Both the position numbers and the translations under genes were made by a program. Shown piece after piece: positions 36,905 through 46,454 of a DNA stretch of 64,000 bases (position 1 is its first letter; every line of letters starts with the position of its first letter). Below the pieces are notes generated by a model. That model was given only the letters and a program-made list of their open reading frames with translations, searched no databases and had not been told where the DNA came from. The stretch comes from Algoriphagus terrigena DSM 22685 (lineage in GTDB: Bacteria > Bacteroidota > Bacteroidia > Cytophagales > Cyclobacteriaceae): contig NZ_AUBW01000017.1 of NCBI RefSeq assembly GCF_000429445.1, positions 62,001 through 126,000 on the forward strand, read 5' to 3'.

Positions 36905-37612
36905 CTATTTGTCTGTCTCGCTTTTCCATTCGTGTTCAATATTTGTCATGAGCAATGCGTTGTCAAATTTCACTGAACCTTCCGGGAAAACTTCTTTATT
37001 TTCAAAAAAGCTGGATTTCACTTTCAATACGTCAAGTGGTTTTACTTCCCATCTGTATGCTTTCAATCTTAGCCCATCAAATTTCTCTTTGTTTGGTGAA
37101 TAACCAAGATCGCCATTTTCAAAAAAATCAGAAGCATTTCTTAGTGTTCCGAAAATAGATTCACTGTCAAAAAGTTGCGTTTCGCCAGCATGAATTAATA
37201 TTTCAGTGTCATCAGAACTTTTAAATTCAATGTGATACTTTCCATTTTTTTCTTCTACGTTGAATTTTGCATGATAGTGTTTCCCTGGAAATATTCGCCC
37301 TCCTACAAACTCGTTTAATTTCAAGGACGTATCCCTTCGAGGAATAAAAACACCTGATTTTGTTTCACCTTTTTCATCCCATTCAACAGCAATTCTGTGG
37401 GCACCATTTTCCGAGTTAACTCCTACAAAGTCAGGAAGTCCTTTAGGCTTTATGTCTTTTAGGCGAATTAGACAAATACCGACGATTGCTTTGTCTTTAT
37501 AAATCTTTGGCCGAAAAGGAAACGGAATGATCTTCTCCACAGCTTTTGGGTCAGCCGTAAAGTTGATTAGTATTCTTCTGTCGATGTATCCGTGAATTGC
37601 AGGAATTTTCAT
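36905..37612 (-). CDS. DUF2071-family protein
   Basis: 235 aa from the ATG at 37612; a GTG six codons upstream is possible. IPFPFRPKIYKDKAIVGICLIR is split over the start of the conserved DUF2071 domain, and WDEKGETKSGVFIPRRDTS and GRIFPGKHYHAKF continue it. The family is cytoplasmic with a fold related to acetoacetate decarboxylase; function unknown. The gene is clearly richer in A+T than its neighbours, which may point to recent transfer. It stands alone. Confidence 0.82.
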   Translation of the reverse strand: MKIPAIHGYIDRRILINFTADPKAVEKIIPFPFRPKIYKDKAIVGICLIRLKDIKPKGLPDFVGVNSENGAHRIAVEWDEKGETKSGVFIPRRDTSLKLNEFVGGRIFPGKHYHAKFNVEEKNGKYHIEFKSSDDTEILIHAGETQLFDSESIFGTLRNASDFFENGDLGYSPNKEKFDGLRLKAYRWEVKPLDVLKVKSSFFENKEVFPEGSVKFDNALLMTNIEHEWKSETDK

Positions 37613-37704
37613 TTGGTATTCGTTTTTCACACATTGGTTAAAAGTCGATGTATCGTGGATTCATCGCCGCAGACAACGATATTCGACGTCAATCAGTTGA
37701 CAAT

Positions 37705-38787
37705 TTAACCCAACAATTCTTTTTTAGAGTACGCCAGACACCTGATCACATTCTCCTCCTCGTATGCGAGTTTTTGCTCGGGATTCAGATTCGTAACTTC
37801 AGGAAGTGAACTGGGATAAGTATGATCACGAACGAGTCGCAGCGTTTTAGCTAGCTCTTGGGCGGAAGGATTATCGAAAGTCGCCCAATAGCTTTCCTCC
37901 AAACAGGGAATCTGCAGCGGATCGCGGGTGATCATCTCCAGACTGAACGTCACCGCGGGATTGTATTTTTGGCACAAGCTCACCGCTTCTTTCAGATCCA
38001 CGATCCCGGTCCCCAAAGGAACCTCCGAGAGCAGGAAACCCTTATCAAAAGCCTTCACCCCCATATCCTTCACATGGGTGGAAAACGCAAAAGGTGCCAA
38101 GGTCCGGATCACCTCCATCGGATCCTCCAGCAGGGAGACATTGTTTCCAAAGTCCAGCGTCACTCCCACCCACTCACTGCTCAGGTCTTCGATGATTTGC
38201 TTGAGTTCAGCGGCTTTCCAGTCCTTGTGATTTTCCACCGCCAACTTCATCTGGTGCTTCCTCACAATTGGCTCTGCTAGGCGGATTGACTTCAGCGAGT
38301 TTTCCTTGAAAGTCAACCAGTCCGCTTCCGTCTTAAAGGTTTCATAGCGACGACCACTGAGACAGGCTGTACGCAAGATCGCAGCGCCTGCTTCTTTGGC
38401 TACCAAAAGTTCGGTTTCAAACCGCGCCAGATCATCGGAAGTTTTCGGCAAACCGATACTTCCCTCCAGATACATCCCCAGTTTTTCCCGCTCATGTCTG
38501 ACTTTCTTTCCAAAATCTTCCGCCCAACCTCCCACGGTCGTCTGAATCCCCCCAGCACCGATCGAATGGCAATGGCGCATTAAGTCAATAGCATCCTTGA
38601 AACCCGGATAGGTTGGACTTTCGACCTTGGAACCGTAACGACTGTAGGAATGAACCACCACGCCCATGGGCACGCCTTTGAGACTTTCCGGCAAAGCCGA
38701 AAAAGGAAAAGTCATCGCCGCGGCAGCTAGACTGGACTTTTTGAGAAATTCCCGTCTCGATTGGGAAGTGTTGGGATAGGTGTCCAT
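37705..38787 (-). CDS. Secreted sugar phosphate isomerase/epimerase-like TIM-barrel protein
   Basis: 360 aa. SRREFLKKSSLAAAAMTFPF is a twin-arginine signal at about residues 10-29. The mature part is a xylose-isomerase-like barrel (AP endonuclease family 2): AVENHKDWKAAEL and GVTLDFGNNVSLL carry metal-ligand type residues. It lies 16 bases downstream of the PVC-type haem protein gene, so the two are one operon. Such pairs in Bacteroidota are thought to handle oxidised or rare sugars in the periplasm; the substrate here is unknown. Confidence 0.85.
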   Translation of the reverse strand: MDTYPNTSQSRREFLKKSSLAAAAMTFPFSALPESLKGVPMGVVVHSYSRYGSKVESPTYPGFKDAIDLMRHCHSIGAGGIQTTVGGWAEDFGKKVRHEREKLGMYLEGSIGLPKTSDDLARFETELLVAKEAGAAILRTACLSGRRYETFKTEADWLTFKENSLKSIRLAEPIVRKHQMKLAVENHKDWKAAELKQIIEDLSSEWVGVTLDFGNNVSLLEDPMEVIRTLAPFAFSTHVKDMGVKAFDKGFLLSEVPLGTGIVDLKEAVSLCQKYNPAVTFSLEMITRDPLQIPCLEESYWATFDNPSAQELAKTLRLVRDHTYPSSLPEVTNLNPEQKLAYEEENVIRCLAYSKKELLG

Positions 38788-38803
38788 GGGGTAGGATTTT
38801 GGG

Positions 38804-41344
38804 TTAGGGTTTTGGAGCGGCAGTGCCAGCTATGTGCTTTTTCAATTCATTGGCCGACCAGGGATAGACACGGCCCTGATTGAGGTGGCGGGTAGAACTC
38901 ACGGTGCGACCGGTAACCGGCGGCGCTTGGTTTCCCCATTCATTTCGAATATACGTCAGGATCGCAGCGATATCTCCGTCATCCATCGTCGAATGAGACG
39001 GCATCACGGGCAGGATTTCGGGTGCATCATACGTTTTGCCAGCGACCTCGATCGGCCCCTCGATTCCGTGGAGCAAGATCAGCGAAAGCTTGACTTCATC
39101 ACCAGTCACCCACTCCGACCCGGCCAGCGGCGGCCCCATTCTCGCAGCACCTTTGCCATTGCTGCCATGGCATCCGGCGCAGGAAGTCAGGAATTTGGTC
39201 CGCCCAACTGCAAACTGCTTCATTGCTTTTTCGTCCAAATCTCCGGCTACGGCAAGCTTGCTTTCGGGTTGATATCCCGGCCAGGAAAAGATGCGCTTCA
39301 GCATCGCTGTTCGGTTTTGATCCAAGGGAAAGTCCTTTCTTGAGAAAATCGAAGGGCTTTCACTTAGCTTGACAAATCCCGGAGCTTCGATATCTGCCGC
39401 CTTGATGGCGATTCCGGTGAGGATCACTGTTTCCTTCCAGCCTATCTGCTCTGCGTCTGCCAAGGTCAAAAGGCCGCTGATTTCCTCCGGTTTTCCATTG
39501 TTCACTACCGCAGTCGTCAGCATCTCAAGGAAAATCTCCCGGTCGGTATTTGCTTCTGTCCAAGTCGGAGAAGCGGCTAGCCTTTTCAATAAAACAAACT
39601 CCTCTCCCTCCAAACTACTGAGGATCGCGTCGCGTATGAGCGCCAGGTGTCCGTGCTGTTCAAAAATCCCAGAAATGATTTTCGTTCGGGTTTCGGTTGG
39701 GAAAACAGCCGAACTCAGCGCCAACTGAAGTGCCAACGTTTCTGAAATCTTATCCGGCCAAGCGTTCACTACTTTTTCCACTTGGGCCAAGAGATCGGGG
39801 CTTTCAAAAGCAGGTTTCTCAAGTTGTCGTAAAGCCGTCGCTTTCAGCAGATCTGAATCGCTTTTCAACACTTCCAACAGAAGCTCCGCATTGACTTTTC
39901 CCATCCCTTCCAAGGTCCAAAGTGCATGGAAACGCCCCAGGTCGGATTTCCCATTTTTCACTAACCCTTCCAATCCAACAACTGAAGTCGGATCATTTCT
40001 TTCGACCAAAATCCGCTGTGCCATGTCCCGAAACCAGCCATCTTCGTAGCTGAGGTAGTCGATCAATTCTTTATTGCTCGCTTTAGACAACTTCGGAAAT
40101 TGCGCAGGATCAAAGCCCTTTGGCACCACTCTCCAAATCCGCCCCATATGCCCGGGAGAGTCCAGTCCCCGCTTTTTGGTTTGCTCCTGCAGGTAGGGCG
40201 TCATGTACGAGCCATGCTGCACGATACCCTGATACATGTCGGCAACGTACAATCCTCCATCCGGCCCGACCGTAGCATTCACGGGTCGAAAGCGCTCATC
40301 AGTCGACGCAAAAAATTCCTTTCCCGGATTGGGATCATGGGCCTCCAACAAGGCTCCGTTTTCGGCGACGACATTGCGCTTGACCAAGTTTCCGGCATTT
40401 TCCATCACAAAGACATTTCCCAGATACTCCTTCGGAAAAAGGTGACTGCGATATACCGTCGGCGCGGAAGCTGAAGTAAACTCCAACAGTCGCCCAGCAC
40501 TGTCCAGTGTCCCCGGGATATAGCCCCGATTGATTGCGGGATTGGATCGGATGGGAAAGATCTTCCGATCGATGGTCAGACCGTGGTCGATTCCGGTAGA
40601 CGGTTGGTGATTCTTATTTCGGGATAAATAATTGGCAGGGACCAAGTCTCCATGTAGTTGAGACCAGTTGTAGTTGTAAATCAGCCGACCTCGGTCATCT
40701 TGGGAAATCCCCCACTGCCCGCGTAACTCCGTCGAATCCCGAATCCATTCCCCATCCTGAAGTCGGTAGCGAAGACTGGATTTGGCGCTGTAATACCAGT
40801 TGTCGACGTTTCTGACAAAGCCATTGTCCGAATGCTCCGGAATTCCATTGGCGGCGTAAGTTGAGTCTAGGAGGACTTTAGAATCAGCCTGCCAGTCGCC
40901 ATCGAGGTCTTGGGTGATCCAAAGTGAGTTATTTTCAGCAACTAATGCTCCGTTTTTGAAGAGTCCCAACGCTCTCGGCATGATCAAAGAATCCAGGTAA
41001 ACGGTCCGCTTGTCCATCTGACCATCGCCGTCCGTATCTTCCAAGATCGCCACCGAACCGACGGGTTGGTTTTCCTCTGAGCCTTCGAAATCACTCATAT
41101 ATCCCCGCATCTCTACTACCCACAGTCGGCCATCTTCGTCAAACTGAATGATCACCGGAGATTCCACAAGCGGTTCGGAGGCAACCAACTGAATTTCAAA
41201 CCCCTGCTCGATCTGGAAAGTCAGAGCTTCCTCCTCGGCAGTTCGTGCGGGACTCTCGGGGGTTTCGGGCAACGGCCCGGATTCCTTACAGGCAATAAAA
41301 AAAAGCATCACAACCGAACAGCACAGCAGGGCACTTCGAAGCAT
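38804..41344 (-). CDS. PVC-type haem-binding CxxCH lipoprotein dehydrogenase
   Basis: 846 aa with a lipoprotein signal (VVMLFFIAC). The N-terminal 380 residues form a beta-propeller of the glucose/sorbosone dehydrogenase type (DEDGRLWVVEMRGYM, GLYVADMYQGIVQHGSYMTP). Helical HEAT-like repeats follow (about 420-660), then a cytochrome c domain with the single haem motif CAGCH in SCAGCHGSNGKGAARMGPPL. It probably oxidises a sugar or alcohol and passes electrons to the respiratory chain. It is the first gene of the operon with the TIM-barrel protein. Confidence 0.88.
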   Translation of the reverse strand: MLRSALLCCSVVMLFFIACKESGPLPETPESPARTAEEEALTFQIEQGFEIQLVASEPLVESPVIIQFDEDGRLWVVEMRGYMSDFEGSEENQPVGSVAILEDTDGDGQMDKRTVYLDSLIMPRALGLFKNGALVAENNSLWITQDLDGDWQADSKVLLDSTYAANGIPEHSDNGFVRNVDNWYYSAKSSLRYRLQDGEWIRDSTELRGQWGISQDDRGRLIYNYNWSQLHGDLVPANYLSRNKNHQPSTGIDHGLTIDRKIFPIRSNPAINRGYIPGTLDSAGRLLEFTSASAPTVYRSHLFPKEYLGNVFVMENAGNLVKRNVVAENGALLEAHDPNPGKEFFASTDERFRPVNATVGPDGGLYVADMYQGIVQHGSYMTPYLQEQTKKRGLDSPGHMGRIWRVVPKGFDPAQFPKLSKASNKELIDYLSYEDGWFRDMAQRILVERNDPTSVVGLEGLVKNGKSDLGRFHALWTLEGMGKVNAELLLEVLKSDSDLLKATALRQLEKPAFESPDLLAQVEKVVNAWPDKISETLALQLALSSAVFPTETRTKIISGIFEQHGHLALIRDAILSSLEGEEFVLLKRLAASPTWTEANTDREIFLEMLTTAVVNNGKPEEISGLLTLADAEQIGWKETVILTGIAIKAADIEAPGFVKLSESPSIFSRKDFPLDQNRTAMLKRIFSWPGYQPESKLAVAGDLDEKAMKQFAVGRTKFLTSCAGCHGSNGKGAARMGPPLAGSEWVTGDEVKLSLILLHGIEGPIEVAGKTYDAPEILPVMPSHSTMDDGDIAAILTYIRNEWGNQAPPVTGRTVSSTRHLNQGRVYPWSANELKKHIAGTAAPKP

Positions 41345-41530
41345 GGATTACTGGTATTTTGGGTTTTTGTCAGGATGAAAAAGCAATTCCCCCCTCATCC
41401 TCAGGTTTTTCCAAGTTGGTTTTTATTCCGCTGATTTACAAGGTCAATTCTGTAGAGAAATCAATTGGCGGGTAGACGGCCTCGAAGATCGGCCAACAGC
41501 TGAAAAAAGGAAGCTTTCGCAGACTTATGC

Positions 41531-41538
41531 TAACTTTG
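41531..41538 (+). promoter_or_regulatory. -7 promoter box of the DEAD-box helicase gene
   Basis: TAACTTTG is a perfect TAnnTTTG box 15 bases before the ATG at 41554. It overlaps the upstream in-frame ATG at 41527, which makes that start unlikely. The leader would be very short. Confidence 0.55.
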
Positions 41539-41553
41539 CGCAAAATCCCGACT

Positions 41554-42708
41554 ATGAATTTTTCCGAGCTAGGCCTTTCCAAAGAACTGATCACCGCCAC
41601 CGAGCGGGCAAAATACGAAAGCCCCTACCCGATCCAGGTCGAGGCCATTCCGGCCATTCTTCAGCAAAAAGACCTACTCGGTCTCGCACCGACAGGTTCA
41701 GGAAAGACCGCCGCTTACATCCTTCCCATCCTTCAGCGTTTGCTGGCCAAGGATGCACCGACCGAGCGATTCGTCCCCGTTTTGGTGATCGTCCCCACCC
41801 GTGAGCTCGCTGTGCAGGTCGCAGAGGTGACTGAGAATTTCAGTCGGTTCTTGCCCCGAAATATCAAATCGATGGCGGTTTTTGGCGGGGTTTCCATCAA
41901 TCCGCAGATGATGAAACTCCATGGAGTGGAGATTCTGATCGCAACTCCGGGTCGCTTGATCGACCTAATCGGTAGGAACTCTGTAGGTATCTCGCGCATA
42001 CATACGCTCGTGTTGGATGAAGCAGACAAAGTCTTGAATATGGGTTTCCGAGAGGAAGTGGAGCATATCCTCGACTTGCTGCCAGGCCGAAGACAGAACA
42101 TTCTCTTTTCGGCGACGATGGATGAGGAAGTGGAAGTTTTGACTAAAAAGCTGCTCAAGGATCCGGTGAAAGTCCAGGTCGAGGCACCCAACTTCACCCC
42201 GGATCAGATTGACCAAAAAGCCTATCGGGTCAATGCTGAAGAAAAGGGCCCTTTCCTCCGCCAACTCATCAACTCAGGGCATTGGAAGCAAATCCTGATT
42301 TTCGCTTCCTCAATACGAACGGCAGACAATGTCGTCGGAAAACTGGTCAAAAACGGCATAGAAGCGATTGCTTTCCACGGAGACAAAAGCCAGGGCGCAA
42401 GAACAGAGGCACTTGCCAGATTCAAATCCGGGAAGACCCGGGTATTGGTCGCTACCGATCTGGCTGCGAGAGGAATTGACATCCAGTTTCTTCCTCTGGT
42501 GATCAATTACGAACTGCCCCGATCGCCAAAAGACTACATCCACCGCATCGGTCGAACTGGCCGGGCCGGTGCTGAAGGCGAAGCCATCTCCCTGATCACC
42601 CCAGAGGAAATGCACCACTTCAAAGTAATCCAAAAGAAGATGGGCAAGTGGGTTCAGTTGACTCACGCGGAAGATTTCGGCAAGGCGACGGAGGAACCCC
42701 TTTCTTAA
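41554..42708 (+). CDS. DEAD-box ATP-dependent RNA helicase
   Basis: 384 aa from the ATG at 41554. All core motifs are present: Q motif (PYPIQVEAIP), Walker A APTGSGKT, PTRELAVQV, DEAD in VLDEADKV, SAT in LFSATM, and HRIGRTGR in the second RecA domain. It unwinds RNA and helps ribosome assembly or mRNA turnover. The C-terminal tail is very short, so there is no extra RNA-binding domain of the DbpA or CsdA kind. The upstream ATG at 41527 lies in the promoter and is rejected. Confidence 0.92.
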   Translation: MNFSELGLSKELITATERAKYESPYPIQVEAIPAILQQKDLLGLAPTGSGKTAAYILPILQRLLAKDAPTERFVPVLVIVPTRELAVQVAEVTENFSRFLPRNIKSMAVFGGVSINPQMMKLHGVEILIATPGRLIDLIGRNSVGISRIHTLVLDEADKVLNMGFREEVEHILDLLPGRRQNILFSATMDEEVEVLTKKLLKDPVKVQVEAPNFTPDQIDQKAYRVNAEEKGPFLRQLINSGHWKQILIFASSIRTADNVVGKLVKNGIEAIAFHGDKSQGARTEALARFKSGKTRVLVATDLAARGIDIQFLPLVINYELPRSPKDYIHRIGRTGRAGAEGEAISLITPEEMHHFKVIQKKMGKWVQLTHAEDFGKATEEPLS

Positions 42709-42788
42709 TTTTCCGTCGCCCAAATGAATTGCTCGACCAACAATCCTACTGGCGGGCCGTGGACCGTTGACAGTGGTCGGTCGACCGA

Positions 42789-44714
42789 TCATAGAAACTC
42801 ATACACGCTTCGATAGGCGCCTTTTTCTTCGAAATAGCGGAGCAGCGCGTCGAAAAAAGGATTTTGAGCCAAGGTACCGCTGTCGCCTATCAGGATCAGT
42901 TTTCGTTTGGCTCGGGTCAGGGCGACGTTCATCCGACGGGTGTCGGAGAGAAAACCAATCTCGCCTTTCTCGTTGGATCGGGTCAGGGAAATCAGCATCA
43001 GATCCCGCTCCTGCCCCTGAAATCCATCCACAGTATCAATCGTGATCAGGTCGGAGAAGGCTTTCAAATTCGGATAGTCAAAGGTTTCGAAGATCAGATT
43101 TCGCAACATCCGCACCTGTGCTCCATACGGAGCGATCAAGCCAATCGACCAGTTTTCTTGTTTGAAACGCGCAATCCCAATTCGTTTGATCGTCTCGTTG
43201 AGGTAAGTGCAGGCAAATCTCGCCTCCTCGGGATTGAAGGTACTGAGACTTTCGGCCTCCTGCTGGTCTGTGTAGCCCGAACCTGCCGTGTCGATCCATT
43301 CCAGGACCGGCTCGTCAGCCGAAAAAGCGTGGGTTTGGGTGTTTTCAGCCGCCTGCAATTTCCCTTCGTAAAACCATGCATTTGAAAAACCCATGATGTC
43401 TGTCGGCATCCTATATTGGACCTGAAGCATCTCGGCAGTCATGGGCTGACGCTCGATTATTTTCTCAAAAAGGGTCACCGAAAGTCCGGCTTTCGCAGCT
43501 TCATAGGACTTGATCGTCGGTGGAAGCTGGCAATGATCTCCTGCGAAGACCACCTTTTTTGCCTTCAAGATCGGGATCCAAGTAGCGGCTTCCAGCCCTT
43601 GCGCAGCCTCATCGATAAAAACAACGTCGAACAGCATGCCTTTCAGGTTGTAATTGGATGCCCCAACCAGCGTACTGGCAAAAACCTGCGTCTTCTGAAA
43701 GATATCCGAGCGGATGTAGTCTTCCAGATGGCCCGCTGCCTCCCGGATTCGGGACACTTCCTGGTACATCAATTTGCGCTGCATGCGCTCCTCGTGCCCA
43801 AAGTTTCGCCTGTATTGCTTGGCCAGTTTGAGGTATTCCTCGGTTTCTTTGCGGAGCTTTTTCAGATCCCGATAGCTCTCATGATTGGCTATCTTGGCAT
43901 CCAAGGTCTGACTGAGGATCTTTTCTTCCACCCGAGCAGGATGCCCCAATCGCAGGGTAGATACGTCGGCATCGACCAACTTCTCCACGAGCAAGTCCAC
44001 CGCGGCATTGCTGGGTGCGGTGACCAAGATGCTCAAGCCTTTCTCCACCGCTTGCCGGATCGCAGCGATCAAAGTCGTCGTCTTGCCCGTGCCCGGTGGG
44101 CCGTGAACGACCGCAAAGTCCTGCGCGGCAGCGATCTTTTGACAGGCTAGGTTTTGGGAAAAGTTGAGATTGGGCAGCTCTATCGGATACTCTTGGTTGA
44201 ACCGAGGATTCTTCTCTCCCAAAGCGATGTCCCGAAGCTCGGCGAGTCGGGGAGTTTCGCCTGCGATCACTTTCTTGAGTGCAAACTCCATCTCCCGGTA
44301 GCTGGCTTCATCAAACAGCAAATCCACGCCCAGTCTGCTATCCTGCATCCAGTCGGGGACTTCATCTGCCTGAAGCGTGACCACCATGGAATTGCGAAAA
44401 ACCTGATTTACCACGCCATTGACACGGTTTTCGGCGCCTTGATAGCCTTCGTGAGTTGAGAAGAAAGTCACCGATTTTCCCGAAGAAAAGGCCGATGGGC
44501 TACTCGCGTCCAATCTCTCCACCTCCACGATCAGCCGCTCGCCCATGCCGATCTTGGTCTTTTTTAGATGAATCGGATGCCAAGTGATGCCTTCCTTCTT
44601 CTTTTCGGCGAGGGAAGTGTTGAGAAATTTCCTCTTGTACTGCGCCAAATCCTCCGACCATTCGAGCTTGAGAAGTTTGAGACTTTGCTTGAGTTCTTCG
44701 ATGATATTCGGCAT
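42789..44714 (-). CDS. SF1 DNA/RNA helicase, UPF1/IGHMBP2-like
   Basis: 641 aa from the ATG at 44714. An N-terminal OB-like region (about residues 1-170) comes before the helicase core, which starts with Walker A GPPGTGKTTTL near residue 210. DEAAQ is motif II, GDHCQLPPTIKS motif III, VQYRMP motif IV, VDGFQGQERDLM motif V and VALTRAKRKL motif VI. It resembles eukaryotic SMUBP2/IGHMBP2 and acts on nucleic acid with 5'-3' polarity in that group. It is convergent with the DEAD-box gene and divergent from acpH. Confidence 0.9.
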   Translation of the reverse strand: MPNIIEELKQSLKLLKLEWSEDLAQYKRKFLNTSLAEKKKEGITWHPIHLKKTKIGMGERLIVEVERLDASSPSAFSSGKSVTFFSTHEGYQGAENRVNGVVNQVFRNSMVVTLQADEVPDWMQDSRLGVDLLFDEASYREMEFALKKVIAGETPRLAELRDIALGEKNPRFNQEYPIELPNLNFSQNLACQKIAAAQDFAVVHGPPGTGKTTTLIAAIRQAVEKGLSILVTAPSNAAVDLLVEKLVDADVSTLRLGHPARVEEKILSQTLDAKIANHESYRDLKKLRKETEEYLKLAKQYRRNFGHEERMQRKLMYQEVSRIREAAGHLEDYIRSDIFQKTQVFASTLVGASNYNLKGMLFDVVFIDEAAQGLEAATWIPILKAKKVVFAGDHCQLPPTIKSYEAAKAGLSVTLFEKIIERQPMTAEMLQVQYRMPTDIMGFSNAWFYEGKLQAAENTQTHAFSADEPVLEWIDTAGSGYTDQQEAESLSTFNPEEARFACTYLNETIKRIGIARFKQENWSIGLIAPYGAQVRMLRNLIFETFDYPNLKAFSDLITIDTVDGFQGQERDLMLISLTRSNEKGEIGFLSDTRRMNVALTRAKRKLILIGDSGTLAQNPFFDALLRYFEEKGAYRSVYEFL

Positions 44715-44776
44715 CAATCCTTACTTTAGGGTACAAACTAAACAAAAACCGGAGGCTTTATTCCGGAAAAAATAAG

Positions 44777-45382
44777 ATGAACTTTTTAGCCCACGCCTAT
44801 CTGTCTTTTGGTCAGGAAGAAATCCTGGTGGGAAATATGGCAGCTGATTTTGTAAAAGGAAAGGAGTTGCTTCGCTATCAGGGAAACGTAAAGACGGGAA
44901 TCTTACTGCACCGTGAGATTGACTCTTTTACCGACTCACATCCGCTGGTGCGGGCTGGACAAAGCTACCTCAGACCCAAGTTCCGGCACTACTCAACCGT
45001 GATTACTGATATTTTCTTTGATTATTTTTTGGGAAAAAATTGGGCACATTTCTCCTCAGTTCCGTTGGAAATATTTGTAAATCAGACCTATGAAATCCTG
45101 GACCGTCACTTGGAGGAACTCCCTGCTAGATTTGGCGAGATGTTTTATTGGATGAAAAGCCAAAACTGGCTGTACCAATATCGCGAGATCTCAGGCATCC
45201 AAAAATCACTCAGCGGACTGAGCAGACGGACCGTTTTCGACTCCAAGATGGACGAAGCGCCGGAAGTGCTATTGGAAAAAGAAGCGGAATTTGAGGTAAT
45301 TTTCTTCGCATTCTTCGCAGAATTGGAGACTTTTGCCCGACAAAAACTCTTCGAACTGCAGCGCATCCATGGTCATCATTAA
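44777..45382 (+). CDS. acpH: Acyl carrier protein phosphodiesterase
   Basis: 201 aa, the normal length of AcpH. NFLAHAYLS at the start, GNMAADFVKGK, LLHREIDSFTDSHP and SYLRPKFRHYSTVITDIFFD contain the family's metal-binding H and D residues (an HD-domain fold). It removes 4'-phosphopantetheine from holo-ACP, recycling the carrier protein. Its end overlaps the start of the next membrane protein gene by 14 bases. Confidence 0.87.
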   Translation: MNFLAHAYLSFGQEEILVGNMAADFVKGKELLRYQGNVKTGILLHREIDSFTDSHPLVRAGQSYLRPKFRHYSTVITDIFFDYFLGKNWAHFSSVPLEIFVNQTYEILDRHLEELPARFGEMFYWMKSQNWLYQYREISGIQKSLSGLSRRTVFDSKMDEAPEVLLEKEAEFEVIFFAFFAELETFARQKLFELQRIHGHH

Positions 45383-45827
45383 GCCAAAAGTATCCACTTA
45401 CATTTCTTTAAGCGTCGTTTTATTGGTCTTGATGACCGGCTTGGTGCTTTTGCTGCGGGACTTTTCCTACAAGGGTTCCTTTGGGCTTTGGTTCTACCTG
45501 ATCGCCTGTTCGCTGATCACGCTGGTCATCCTGATGCTGCTGGTGAAGATGATGGCTGGCTGGAGATTTATCTCTGCCGGCAAGGAACAGATCACAGTCC
45601 GGCTGCCGCTTCGGGGAATGACAAGGACGTACCCTGTCACCGAGATTTTGGCTTGGGAGGAGGAAACCATCTTGGCTAACAAGAGGGAATTCAAGCAAGT
45701 GACGATTGCTTTTCAGGACAAAAACTCTATCTCGGTATCCAACCACGAGCACGAATCCTACACCGAATTGGTCAACTACTTGAAGAAAAAAGCGGCCAGG
45801 CAGATGATAAAAATGAAAAAAGCCTGA
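45369..45827 (+). CDS. Small membrane protein with a PH-like cytoplasmic part
   Basis: 152 aa from the ATG at 45369, inside the end of acpH. Two membrane helices (about residues 10-30 and 40-62) are followed by about 90 soluble residues with alternating strands (EQITVRLPLRGMTRTYPVTEIL, QVTIAFQDKNSISVS) and a basic helical end. The pattern recalls bacterial PH-like (YdbT/DUF304 type) membrane proteins, but I do not recognise the exact family. Its TGA stop lies inside the stem of a terminator. Confidence 0.75.
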   Translation: MVIIKPKVSTYISLSVVLLVLMTGLVLLLRDFSYKGSFGLWFYLIACSLITLVILMLLVKMMAGWRFISAGKEQITVRLPLRGMTRTYPVTEILAWEEETILANKREFKQVTIAFQDKNSISVSNHEHESYTELVNYLKKKAARQMIKMKKA

Positions 45828-45840
45828 TCGCTCAGGCTTT
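45819..45840. terminator. Bidirectional terminator between the membrane protein gene and ppa
   Basis: AAAGCCTGA (45819-45827) and TCAGGCTTT (45832-45840) form a nine-pair stem with a TCGC loop. The plus-strand stop codon TGA is part of the stem, and the ppa stop is only four bases further on, so one hairpin serves both genes. Confidence 0.75.
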
Positions 45841-45843
45841 GGA

Positions 45844-46383
45844 TTATTTTCTGGTTCTGAAATTCTTGTCGTAGAGGTCGATACTTTCTCTGATGATTCG
45901 CATGGCGTCCTCTTTGCCAAGGAAGTCTTCCACTTTCACTTCCTTGTTTTCCAACTTTTTGTAATCTTCAAAGAAACGGTGAACCTCTTTCATCAAGTGG
46001 GGAGGAAGCTCATCGATGTCGTTGATGTAGTTCACCGACTGATCTCCGGCCGCTACAGCGATGATCTTGTCATCTGCTTCTCCGCCGTCTACCATCCGCA
46101 TCACACCGATGACTTTGGCTGGCACGAGCGTCATAGAAGGGATGTCGATCTGGGAAATAATCAAAATATCGAGCGGGTCATGATCTTCGCAAAATGTCTG
46201 CGGGATAAAACCATAGTTTGCCGGATAGTGAACTGCCGAAAACAAAACGCGGTCAAGCATCAACATGCCGGTTTTCTTATCGAGTTCATACTTTCCTTTG
46301 GAACCTTTTGGGATTTCAATCACGCCCATTACAAATTCAGGAGCGTTTTTCCCAATGTTGACGTCATGCCAAGGGTTAATCAT
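45844..46383 (-). CDS. ppa: Inorganic pyrophosphatase
   Basis: 179 aa family I soluble pyrophosphatase. It shows [19 protein letters not shown], the loop [22 protein letters not shown] (metal-binding aspartates), and [10 protein letters not shown]. It hydrolyses pyrophosphate to phosphate in the cytoplasm and so drives biosynthetic reactions. A minus-strand -7 box, TATCTTTG, lies at 46430-46423, upstream of an A-rich leader. Confidence 0.95.
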   Translation of the reverse strand: MINPWHDVNIGKNAPEFVMGVIEIPKGSKGKYELDKKTGMLMLDRVLFSAVHYPANYGFIPQTFCEDHDPLDILIISQIDIPSMTLVPAKVIGVMRMVDGGEADDKIIAVAAGDQSVNYINDIDELPPHLMKEVHRFFEDYKKLENKEVKVEDFLGKEDAMRIIRESIDLYDKNFRTRK

Positions 46384-46422
46384 ATCTTTTTATTTTTGAT
46401 AAAAAATGGCTAAATGCCGGCG

Positions 46423-46430
46423 CAAAGATA
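46423..46430 (-). promoter_or_regulatory. -7 promoter box of ppa
   Basis: TATCTTTG on the minus strand matches TAnnTTTG and lies 40 bases before the ppa start, followed by an A/T-rich leader. No -33 box is seen at the usual distance. Confidence 0.5.
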
Positions 46431-46454
46431 CAATCCGAAAGCAAATTCCAGCTT

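Noticed and set aside
41527..41553. Upstream ATG start for the DEAD-box helicase
   Set aside because: A perfect TAnnTTTG box overlaps it, so it is probably not in the transcript.
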